A stretch of DNA of 27,282 bases, taken from IMG/VR virus record IMGVR_UViG_3300006341_000012, positions 1 through 27,282 of that record, one strand, 5' to 3'. Below, piece after piece: positions 19,876 through 27,282 of the stretch (positions within the stretch are counted from its first letter, which is position 1; the number at the start of each line of letters is the position of its first letter). Position numbers and translations under genes: made by a program. Below the pieces are notes generated by a model. That model was not told where the DNA came from and searched no databases. It saw only the letters and a program-made list of their open reading frames with translations. The DNA comes from a virus.

Positions 19876-21628
19876 CAAGAAAGAACCTTTTTTCAAACCA
19901 GCTAGTAAAAAACAAGCTCTTATGTTGAAAAGAGCTTCTGATACACAAATACTTGTTATCGGTGGGGCTTAAAAATCCAGTGGTCACACCTTAAAAAACC
20001 TTGCTAATTCGGGGAAGGCTAAGTCTTAGAGATAAGTTAATCCCGAGCCGAACGATTAAATTCGTGGGTGTAGAGACTAAAGTAAGTCCAAGTGGATTGA
20101 AAACGTAAGGGCACTAAAAGTGTAAGAGATAGTCCGACAACAAGGGAAACCTTGGAAGAGATTAACGACCTCAAAACTGTACCCAGATTTTAAGGCTGGT
20201 TCTGGGAAAAGCACGATTTTAAACCACCTGCCACTAATGCTCATAGATGATCCTAAAACCAATTGTATACTTTACCGTAGAACAAACCCACAATTAATGG
20301 GTGGTTTATGGCCTAATGCAAGAAGTATTTATGAGAATCTTCCAAAAAACATGACACCTAGAGCAATCAGAGATCATAAAATGGAAGTGGTGTTTAAGAA
20401 TGGTGCGAAGATTAAGTATCAACAAGCGGAAAATGTCTCTAAGTCTAAAAATGACGCGCAGGGACAGGAGTTCACTTTTATTGGGATAGACGAAGGAACG
20501 CAATTTGAATGGGAGCAAATAGAGTACTTCATGTCTCGTTTAAGATCCCCCTCTAAACACTTTTCACGTATGGTAATCTCTTGTAACCCATCTCCCGATC
20601 ACACCCTTAGGTCAATGATCGATTGGTACTTGGACGAATCGGGGTACGCTATACCAGAAAGAGACGGAGTAGTTAGATACTTTGTTCAAGAAGCTGGAGA
20701 GTATATATGGGGAGACTCTAAAAAAGAATTAGGGGAAAAGCTTGATATACCAAAGAATAGGTGGGAAGATAAAATACTTTCATTTTCATTTGTTTCTGGT
20801 ACTATCTACGATAACCCTGTTATGATGGAAATTAACCCCAGTTACCTTGCATTTTTAGAAGGTCTTAACGATGTAGATAAAGCTCAACTACTTTATGGGT
20901 GTTGGGATGCAAGAGCAAAGGGAGCTAATTATTGGCAACGAGAGTGGATAAAGGAGAAATTTAAGTCTGAGATAGACCCGTCCACTATGCAAATAGTTAG
21001 ATCTTATGACTTAGCAGCTACTGAACGAAGTCAGGTAAACAAGTATCCAGATCCAACTGCATGTTGTAAAGTCTATAAAGATAGGCAAGGATATTACTAT
21101 ATTGCTGGCGATTATCATGAAGATTTTTATGACGACTATTACGATATATATGGACAGTTCTGTAAAAGATCAGGGGATAGGGATAACCACATAATAAAAC
21201 AAGCGCATCATGACGGTACAGATTGTACTATACTTCTGCCAGTAGATGTGGGGGCATCTGGAAAGACAGCTTATGAAGCTATGGCTAGTAATTTTATGCA
21301 AGAAGGTTTTATGGTGAAACCTGATCCAACTCCTAACAATAAAACGAAGCTTGTAAAATTTCAACCATTTGCTACAGCATGTTTTAATGGATTGGTTTAT
21401 TTCTTAGTGGATACATTTGATAAAAAGACTCTAGAATTCATATATAAACAACTAGAGGCTTTTGATGGAGAGAGGTCTACAACAACACGTCATGATGAAT
21501 TTCCTGATCTGTTAGCTAGCGCTTATAATTATTTACAGAAGTCCAAAGTACACAAAGCATTTTCAATGCCAAGAGTTGCAAGCAGAAACACCCCTTACGC
21601 ACAATTCAAATCCTCTACAGGATCTTAG
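19868..21628 (+). CDS. Terminase large subunit, split by a group I intron (join 19868-19969, 20195-21628)
   Basis: Splicing gives a 511-residue ATPase/nuclease motor that packages DNA into the prohead through the portal. Exon 1 encodes 34 residues ending ILVIGGA; exon 2 begins AGSGKST, so Walker A (GGAAGSGKST, 32-41, K39) is complete only after splicing. The unspliced reading frame stops at once (TAA 19970-19972). Walker B is FIGIDEG (D133, E134). The RNaseH-like nuclease begins at VRSYDLAAT (D306), with VDVGASGKT and a final acidic motif DEFPDLLAS. Length is typical. Ribosome binding site GAGGTG lies 7 nt before the ATG, inside the endonuclease gene. Next downstream is the portal. Confidence 0.92.
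19970..20194 (+). ncRNA. Group I self-splicing intron, 225 nt, no ORF
   Basis: P1: the exon end GGUGGGGCU pairs with GGUCACACC (19982-19990), 8 of 9 positions, with the U-G wobble at the splice site. P10: CCAGU (19977-19981) pairs with the 3' exon start GCUGG (20195-20199). The intron ends in G (20194). The core shows AGAGACUAAA and AGAUAGUCC, giving P7 (GACUA/UAGUC), P8 GCACU-AAA-AGUGU (20111-20123), P9 CAAGG-GAAA-CCUUG (20141-20154), and UUCGGG/CCCGA-type pairs for P4. Boundaries are confirmed by restoring the terminase P-loop in frame. It has no coding capacity, so its mobility would need an enzyme supplied elsewhere. Confidence 0.93.
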
Positions 21629-21632
21629 AATC

Positions 21633-21661
21633 TTGTTTAAAATTCCTTAATATGTTACAAT
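21633..21661 (+). promoter_or_regulatory. Rightward promoter before the portal gene
   Basis: TTGTTT (21633-21638), 17-nt spacer, TACAAT (21656-21661), immediately after the terminase stop. Confidence 0.6.
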
Positions 21662-21716
21662 AACTTATTACAAGAATATTGTAATACCTTCCGACAGAGG
21701 CCCGAAAGGGCTTCTC
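21656..21716 (+). repeat. Leader stem-loops before the portal gene
   Basis: TTACAATA (21656-21663 region) pairs with TATTGTAA about 14 nt later, an 8-bp perfect stem. A short GCCC-GAAA-GGGC hairpin with a GNRA loop follows near 21699-21710. The latter lacks a proper U-tract, so it is a weak terminator or an RNA-stability element. Confidence 0.5.
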
Positions 21717-21802
21717 AACTCCTAATAATAATAACAATGTGTTGATATACCTGTCAAATAATAATGCTCTTTTAAAGAGATTCTTTTCGAAAGGAATTAG
21801 TA

Positions 21803-23392
21803 ATGCATCCTGCAAGACGAAACAAAAAGAAAAGGAATAACAAAAACAATAACAATAATAACGACATTAATAAAAGTCTAGATGTTATCCTTCCTAAAAA
21901 CAGGCGAATGAGGAAACGTCCTGCTGCCACAAACGCTATTTATGCATCAAGAAAGTGGACAGAAGGATTAAAACCTTATGAGTTACGTTTTCCAACAAAT
22001 ATAGAAGTATTTCATGAAATGTATTCTCGTGATGAAGCTGTTGGTGGTGTTCTTAACGCTACATATGCTTTAGTTGAAAATGCTTTTAAAAAATACCATA
22101 TTAAAAATAATAATAGCTCTAAAGATAGTATTGCTGCTGCAGCTATTGTAAGACACTCTCTTGATAATATGAGAGACATGACTGTAAGAAGCTTTGCTCG
22201 TAACGCTGCTACATTCAATCAATTTGGATTTAGTGTTATTGAGAAGAACTACAGAAAACCTCAAAGTGATAAAGAATATTTAGGACCACTTCCTGAAGGT
22301 GTTGCTCATGAAGATTTATGGTTTATCGATAAATTAAGCATGATACCTCAGAGATCTCTAGATATCTCCGAACCTTTTATTATTGGTAATGAAGGCAGAG
22401 ATATACTTGGATTACGTCAAAATGCCAGTTGGTTTCTAAACAGTACACACGCTTTAAGGAATTGGGAACCTCCTGCTAGAACAATAAACATAGCTCGTAA
22501 TAAGTTTATGTTAATGGGGATTAACTCTACGGATAGTAATCCAATGGGGACAAGCCCTCTTGAGCAAGTTTGGGAAAGCTGGAAACAAAAGCAGTTCTAT
22601 TCTAGATACCTCAGTGTTGGCATTAGTAAGGACATGGCTGGTATGCCTCTTTTAGAAATTCCAAAAGATATTCTTGATAGGGCAAACACAGATCCTACTA
22701 GCCCAGAAGCCATGCTTGTCACTCAAATGTGTGAAGATGTTGCTGCTATGCATGCTGGTGAACAAAACATGATGATCATGCCTAGTGATCCTTTTACAGA
22801 TAATGGTCAGGGTAAAGAGTATAATCTTAAGTTTGTAGGTATTGATGGTTCAGGTAAAAACTTTGATTTACAAAATGCAATCGACAAGTGTAGAGAGTCT
22901 ATTTACCAATCTTTTGGTGCGTTAAACCTTATTTCAAATGAAAGCAAGGGAGGATATAACCAGCTAGAAGGTCAGAATGCAATTCACTTGTACTTTGTTA
23001 ATCGTATTATCAATATTATTGAAGAGTGTGTGAATAAAGATCTTATTCCTCAACTTCTTAACCTTTGTGGCATACGTTTATCTCACAAAGACATGCCTAG
23101 ATTTAAAGCGGGTGATATAGAACCTGTTAGCCTTGAAGAAGTAAGTAAAATGGTACAACGTGTTAAGAGTGTTAATGCTTTCTTAGGTACTAAAGAAGTG
23201 TGGATAGAGACTTACGAGAAGCTTGGTTATGACACAGAACACTTACAAGAACTTTCTGAAGAAGAACTTCAAGAACTTTCTGAAATGGGAAGTAAAGGGC
23301 AATCGAGAGCAGGTGAATCTTTAGGGTCTAGCGGAACGGGAAATTCTCAAATCGCTTCTGGTGGTGATAATAACTTGGATAACTCAGCCTAA
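21803..23392 (+). CDS. Portal protein
   Basis: The 529-residue protein would form the dodecameric ring at the capsid vertex through which DNA passes. It resembles the Mu gp29/DUF935-like portal branch: EMYSRDEAVGGVLNATYALV (about 72-91), the helix-rich SFARNAATFNQFGFSVIEKN core (about 133-152), RNKFMLMGINSTDSNPMGTS (about 233-252), and a late YQSFGALNLISNES segment. The acidic C-terminus (LQELSEEELQELSEM) is typical. The N-terminus is unusual: RRNKKKRNNKNNNNNND, an Asn/Lys run coded by AAC/AAT repeats. AAGGAA lies before the ATG. It is followed by the protease, as in most phages. Confidence 0.85.
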   Translation: MHPARRNKKKRNNKNNNNNNDINKSLDVILPKNRRMRKRPAATNAIYASRKWTEGLKPYELRFPTNIEVFHEMYSRDEAVGGVLNATYALVENAFKKYHIKNNNSSKDSIAAAAIVRHSLDNMRDMTVRSFARNAATFNQFGFSVIEKNYRKPQSDKEYLGPLPEGVAHEDLWFIDKLSMIPQRSLDISEPFIIGNEGRDILGLRQNASWFLNSTHALRNWEPPARTINIARNKFMLMGINSTDSNPMGTSPLEQVWESWKQKQFYSRYLSVGISKDMAGMPLLEIPKDILDRANTDPTSPEAMLVTQMCEDVAAMHAGEQNMMIMPSDPFTDNGQGKEYNLKFVGIDGSGKNFDLQNAIDKCRESIYQSFGALNLISNESKGGYNQLEGQNAIHLYFVNRIINIIEECVNKDLIPQLLNLCGIRLSHKDMPRFKAGDIEPVSLEEVSKMVQRVKSVNAFLGTKEVWIETYEKLGYDTEHLQELSEEELQELSEMGSKGQSRAGESLGSSGTGNSQIASGGDNNLDNSA

Positions 23393-23395
23393 TTG

Positions 23396-23424
23396 TTGCA
23401 ATAGATTTTAATTGCTGATATAAT
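23396..23424 (+). promoter_or_regulatory. Rightward promoter before the protease gene
   Basis: TTGCAA (23396-23401), 17-nt spacer, TATAAT (23419-23424), between portal and protease. Confidence 0.7.
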
Positions 23425-23447
23425 TATATTATTAATAAGGAACAATC

Positions 23448-25127
23448 ATGCCTTACAACACTGTAGCAGAGGCAGAAAACAGTATCCCTGCTATAAAAGA
23501 TCTCTCTCTTGATCAAAAGAAAGAGTTCGTTAAAATATTCAATAGGTTGCTAAAAGAGAACATGAAAGAAGGGGAAGCTATTCCCATTGCTATCTCTGAA
23601 GCAAAGAAAATTAACAAAGACGAAAACGTTAGGATGTCTAGTTTCACATTAGCTAACAAAGCTAAAGGAGATGCTTCATCCACTCCCGCTAAACCTTCTG
23701 AGAGACGTTCTGGAAGCGATAAAAACCCTGCTGGTAGTGCCAAAGATGGTAAAGGTATTACGTTCAGTGAGAAGGTTACACAAGCTTTAAAGAACAAAGT
23801 TAAAGAGCATAACGCCAAGAAGAACGTTAAACGCAAGGTATCCTTAGCAGAACTTAAAGCTGTCTATCGTCGTGGAGCAGGTGCTTTCTCAACAAGTCAC
23901 CGTCCTAACATGACTCGTGGGCAATGGGCAATGGCTAGGGTTAATTCTTACCTAAGAGGCGGTCACAGTCAAGACAACGACCTTAAGAAAGCTGACCAAT
24001 ACTTCTTTGAGAAAGAAGAAGACATTCAAAACAAATTAGACGCTATTGAAAAGTGTTTGTTTGAAGATGTTGAAATAGAAAAAGGTAATGCTTCTCAAGT
24101 AACCAGAGATTCAAACGGTAATTTAGTTTACCGAGGAATAAAGTTTGCTGGTTATGGTAAGCCTAGAAAATCTGACAACCCTAAGAAAGACAGAATGGTG
24201 TTGGTTAGAGAAGGTGATAAAGTAGCTATTGTACGTTATGGTGATGCAAGTATGCGTCAAAACTATAGTGTAGAAGCTAATGACCGTTTCTATGATAGGT
24301 TTGGTAGTCGTCCAGAAGCTAAAGATAAGTTTAGTGCTACATACTGGGCATTAAGAGATTTATGGCCTAGGGGAAGCTTGAAAGGAAGAGGAGCAAAACC
24401 TCTAACACCTTTAAAGAAAAGCGAAGATATGAATAATATTGAAAAAGACTCTAAAATGCAAGGCCTTAGTGCAATGTTCTATGGATTATCTTGTATGTTC
24501 TCTTCTAAAAATAAAGAACAAGAGGAAGAAGATAAGTCGTTATATGGTGATTCCGATAAGTACGGAGACCCATACATAGATCATTACGTGTATAACGAAG
24601 AGATTGAAGACTACGACCTTGATGAACTAGAACATCAATTAGACGAAATCGAGATTGAAGAATCTTATGAAGATGTTTGGAAAACAGAAGATAACAATGT
24701 CTTAAATATTGTAAAACAGCTTGATGATGAAGAAATGGTTGCTATTGAACCTCTTTACATTAACGCTGGTGAAGCAGATTTACACGGAGATGGTATTTCT
24801 GATGTTGAATTGGATAAAATGATTGACAACTTCAATAAAAACATATACAATATAAAAGGTAACATACATCACGCATACATGACAGAAGGATTCAAACCTG
24901 TTAAAGCGTATCGTATGCCAATGGATGTATACATTGGAGATCCTTCTAAACCTTCTGAGATGACAATGATTAAAGAAGGTCAACCTGTCGTAAAAGTTCA
25001 ATTCGCAAAAACAGATATGGGCAAGTACCTATGGGAAAAACGCAAATCTGGTAAACTAATGGGTGTCTCTATTGGTGCAAAAGGTAAACGAGTCCCCAAC
25101 CCTAATTACAAAGGATATAAATCATGA
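23448..25127 (+). CDS. Composite prohead protease (XkdF-like serine protease domain)
   Basis: The 559-residue protein has several parts. Residues 1-55 resemble a ChaB-like domain (PYNTVAEAENSIPAIKDLSL...). Residues about 115-180 hold a small domain seen in phage head proteins (LAELKAVYRRGAGAFSTSHR, then QWAMARVNSYLRG). Residues about 205-320 hold a basic domain (GYGKPRKSDNPKKDRMVLVR, then DKFSATYWALRDLW). An acidic linker follows (about 365-430). Residues about 430-559 are an XkdF-like protease: candidate catalytic His474/475 in GNIHHAYM and Ser541 in KLMGVSIGAKG. It should cut scaffold and capsid proteins during maturation. It overlaps the scaffold gene by ATGA. The accessory domains make it much longer than a bare protease. 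Confidence 0.8.
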   Translation: MPYNTVAEAENSIPAIKDLSLDQKKEFVKIFNRLLKENMKEGEAIPIAISEAKKINKDENVRMSSFTLANKAKGDASSTPAKPSERRSGSDKNPAGSAKDGKGITFSEKVTQALKNKVKEHNAKKNVKRKVSLAELKAVYRRGAGAFSTSHRPNMTRGQWAMARVNSYLRGGHSQDNDLKKADQYFFEKEEDIQNKLDAIEKCLFEDVEIEKGNASQVTRDSNGNLVYRGIKFAGYGKPRKSDNPKKDRMVLVREGDKVAIVRYGDASMRQNYSVEANDRFYDRFGSRPEAKDKFSATYWALRDLWPRGSLKGRGAKPLTPLKKSEDMNNIEKDSKMQGLSAMFYGLSCMFSSKNKEQEEEDKSLYGDSDKYGDPYIDHYVYNEEIEDYDLDELEHQLDEIEIEESYEDVWKTEDNNVLNIVKQLDDEEMVAIEPLYINAGEADLHGDGISDVELDKMIDNFNKNIYNIKGNIHHAYMTEGFKPVKAYRMPMDVYIGDPSKPSEMTMIKEGQPVVKVQFAKTDMGKYLWEKRKSGKLMGVSIGAKGKRVPNPNYKGYKS

Positions 25128-26083
25128 TTGAAAAGATCAATGAGGAAGCAGAATATCTTCTAGAAGACTTAACTTTTGAACATGATGGTGCTCATTTAGC
25201 CTATACAACAGACACTGGTGCTGCAAGCGGTAACATGACTAATAACAAACCTTACCTCCTTAAAGCAGAAGATATAGAACTTGATCCTGAAAGTCAAGAG
25301 TTAATTGAAGAAATCATACATAAAGCAGAAGGTGACTTACCAAATAGTGCTTTTGCTTATGTTCCTGATAAAGATAAAACATCAACCAGAAAGCTTCGTA
25401 TTGACGATGCTAATCATGTTAGAAGTGCTGTAGCTGCTTTAGGCAAGGGTATGATGGGGAATAAAGTACAAATCCCTGAAAAAGATCTTCCTGCTGTTAA
25501 AGCTAAAGTAAGAGCAGCATATAAAAAGTTTTTCCCTGAAAATGAAGTTCCTAGTGTTCTTAAGAGTATGGGAGAAAAGGATTCTGATGCCGTGTCGGAA
25601 TCCAGCATTGAAAAAGCCGATCACGGCATCAACAAAGAGGAAAACACAGTGACAGATACAGTGTCAATCAATAAGGCTGAACATGAGGATATCCTTAAAA
25701 AGTTAGCAGCTTATGAAGAAAAAGAAAAACAAGAACTTCGTAAATCAAAAGAAGATGTTGTTAAATCAGCTACTTTCGTAGATAACCAAGAAGAAGTTGT
25801 TACAGCTATTCTAACAGATGAAACAGGTGTTGTTGAGTCAGTTATTGTTAAAGCTGTAGAAGCTATTGAAGCTCTTAAAGATGAACATAAAGTAAATCTT
25901 GAGAAAGCTTTAGAAGAATCAAAACAAGAAGTTACTAAAGCTAAAGAAGAAGCAGAAGCTACAAAAGAAGAATTTGCTAAGTCAGAAGCTATTGAAGGTG
26001 ACAATAGTAGCCTAAAAGATACTGAAGTGGATGTTAATAAATCAGAAGCTTTAGCTCAATTCATTACAGAAAACTATAAATAA
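25124..26083 (+). CDS. Prohead scaffold / core protein
   Basis: The 319-residue protein has N-terminal residues 1-40 (EDLTFEHDGAHLAYTTDTGA) that resemble the end of some XkdF-type proteases. Residues about 72-145 form a small domain common next to phage proteases (NSAFAYVPDKDKTSTRKLRI, then NHVRSAVAALG and AAYKKFFPEN). Residues about 160-319 are a long Glu/Lys coiled coil typical of scaffolds, which shape the prohead and are then degraded. The start overlaps the protease stop by ATGA, so the two are made together. Confidence 0.75.
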   Translation: MIEKINEEAEYLLEDLTFEHDGAHLAYTTDTGAASGNMTNNKPYLLKAEDIELDPESQELIEEIIHKAEGDLPNSAFAYVPDKDKTSTRKLRIDDANHVRSAVAALGKGMMGNKVQIPEKDLPAVKAKVRAAYKKFFPENEVPSVLKSMGEKDSDAVSESSIEKADHGINKEENTVTDTVSINKAEHEDILKKLAAYEEKEKQELRKSKEDVVKSATFVDNQEEVVTAILTDETGVVESVIVKAVEAIEALKDEHKVNLEKALEESKQEVTKAKEEAEATKEEFAKSEAIEGDNSSLKDTEVDVNKSEALAQFITENYK

Positions 26084-26098
26084 TTAAAGGATAAAATA

Positions 26099-26491
26099 AT
26101 GGCAACATTAGATACTTACAAGTCTGACGTAGTGCTTGGTAAAGTTCAATCAAGCGATCTTGGTTACGGTGTAGACGAAGTAACAGTTACAATTGAAGCT
26201 GGTATGAAAATGGGTGCAGCTCTAGAATCTACTTCTGTAGCTGGTAAATTCACTTGGGTAGTGGCTGGTACTGTAGACGACTGTGATGCAGTTTTAATCG
26301 ACCCTCAAGCAGAAGGTTATGATGGTGAACTACCTGCTGGTGATTACACTTTAGTGGTTGCTCGTCGCGGTCACACAATTGCAGAAGATAAGTTTGAGCT
26401 TAAGAGTGGTACTGCTGCAAATAAACTATCAGCAATCGCAGCTTTTGAGAAAGCAGGTATGAACAAAGTTACTGATAAAGTGCTTGGTTAA
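26099..26491 (+). CDS. Head decoration / stabilisation protein
   Basis: A 130-residue, Ala/Gly/Val-rich, beta-type protein between scaffold and capsid genes, the place of lambda gpD-like proteins that bind the capsid surface after expansion. Segments such as MGAALESTSVAGKFTWVVAG (about 40-59) followed by DCDAVLIDPQAEGYDGELPAGDYT-type turns fit that group. AAAGGA lies before the ATG. Confidence 0.7.
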   Translation: MATLDTYKSDVVLGKVQSSDLGYGVDEVTVTIEAGMKMGAALESTSVAGKFTWVVAGTVDDCDAVLIDPQAEGYDGELPAGDYTLVVARRGHTIAEDKFELKSGTAANKLSAIAAFEKAGMNKVTDKVLG

Positions 26492-26509
26492 TAAAAGGAT
26501 AATAAGAAA

Positions 26510-27282
26510 ATGGCAAACGCACGTAATACAAGTTTTACTCTAGTAGATTATACTGACGAAATTCAATTATTCCCTAAAGTGTGGTCTTTAGTATCAGGTA
26601 TGAACTTGTTCGATACCCACAATATCACAACTACTGTAGCTCAAATTGAATATGTACAAGAAAAGCTTGCGGACATCCAATCACGTAAGCGTGGCGGTGA
26701 TCGTAACTTTGTTACTTCAGAAGATGCTCGTACTAAAAACCTTAACACTGCTTTCTTCCCATTAGATCGTAGCATTACAGCAGCAGATATTCAAAACTTC
26801 CGTGAATATGGTACGGGTAATACCTCTAAGACAGTAACTTCAGAGGTTGCTCGTGTTATGGCACGTATCCGCAGTTCTCATGCTCTTTTACGTGAAAAAG
26901 CAATGGCTTTAGCTATTCAAGGTATTGGTCTTGAAGGTGCTGGTATCGGTCAAAACTACAACTACTACACTGAATTTGGTTTCACTAAAGTAAGTGCTGA
27001 AGTAGACTTCACAGCAGCGGCAGTTGACCCAAGTGCTACAGTTGAAAAAGAAGCTCGTAGAGAAATAATCCGTAAAGCGCAAGATCGCACAGACAGTCAT
27101 GCTTCGTATAATATTATTGCAATGTGTGGTGAAAACTGGTTCTCTGCTTTCATTGCTCACCCAGATATCCAAGAAGCTTATAAGTATTTTGAATCACAAC
27201 AAGATCCTCTACGTAAGCGTTTAGGTATGGAAAACGAAGGTGACTCTGTTCGTTTATTCAAGCACAAAGGTGTAACTTACAT
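26510..27282 (+). CDS. Major capsid protein, N-terminal part (runs off right edge)
   Basis: 257 codons are visible, from MANARNTSFTLVDYTDEIQL. The sequence matches the lambda gpE-like capsid family: an early VAQIEYVQEKLADIQSRKRG strand/loop, RSITAADIQNFREYGTG, a long helix with VMARIRSSHALLREKAMALA, and HASYNIIAMCGENWFSAFIA with YKYFESQQDPLRKRLG near the edge. It would form the icosahedral shell. AAAGGA lies upstream, and the gene follows the decoration protein by 18 nt. The C-terminal part is outside the window. Confidence 0.92.
   Translation, partial: MANARNTSFTLVDYTDEIQLFPKVWSLVSGMNLFDTHNITTTVAQIEYVQEKLADIQSRKRGGDRNFVTSEDARTKNLNTAFFPLDRSITAADIQNFREYGTGNTSKTVTSEVARVMARIRSSHALLREKAMALAIQGIGLEGAGIGQNYNYYTEFGFTKVSAEVDFTAAAVDPSATVEKEARREIIRKAQDRTDSHASYNIIAMCGENWFSAFIAHPDIQEAYKYFESQQDPLRKRLGMENEGDSVRLFKHKGVTY

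Noticed and set aside
20237-21628. A separate terminase gene starting at the ATG at 20237
   Set aside because: That ATG is internal; the P-loop lies upstream in frame and is completed by exon 1 after intron removal.
25110-25135. Programmed frameshift joining protease and scaffold
   Set aside because: Only an ordinary ATGA overlap is seen; there is no slippery heptamer or downstream stem that I can identify.

Overview
The window is a stretch of a tailed double-stranded DNA phage genome (Caudoviricetes). The evidence is a head-assembly series in the usual order: candidate small terminase, large terminase, portal, XkdF-type prohead protease, scaffold, decoration protein, major capsid protein. 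The DNA is AT-rich, genes are packed with ATGA/TAATG-type overlaps, and ribosome binding sites are of the AGGAG type. Sigma70-like promoters and a lipobox protein fit a Gram-negative host, but the host cannot be named from this sequence. No integrase, repressor, tRNA or CRISPR array was found.

The genome is split at about 16.3 kb by back-to-back promoters. Everything left of it is read leftward (minus strand) and looks early or accessory: many small proteins of unknown function plus a few recognisable enzymes. These are a DnaQ-like exonuclease (2675-3550), a Dda/Pif1-like SF1 helicase (6502-7923), a metallophosphoesterase (9727-10299), a DUF1353 protein (234-686), a TM2-domain protein (15312-15608), and a two-gene unit at 12474-14485. 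That unit joins a divergent polymerase-palm-like protein to a winged-helix/GIY-YIG fusion. Nine leftward promoters with a perfect TTGACA box can be read, several embedded in the stop codon or terminator of the gene before.

Between 1.19 and 2.37 kb lies the longest stretch without ordinary genes. It starts at a consensus promoter and holds nested RNA helices, an 18-bp inverted repeat, a second promoter and one 47-residue ORF. It is a candidate for one or two large structured phage non-coding RNAs.

Everything right of 16.3 kb is read rightward: a membrane-protein cluster that may include a holin (16.4-17.75 kb), a strong terminator, then the packaging and head genes. The large terminase gene is interrupted exactly inside its Walker A motif by a 225-nt ORF-less group I intron. 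P1, P7, P8, P9 and P10 can be drawn by eye. A free-standing four-zinc-finger/GIY-YIG homing-endonuclease-like gene lies directly upstream and overlaps the terminase start by 8 nt. This layout suggests collaborative homing. The capsid gene runs off the right edge and a small leftward gene runs off the left edge.
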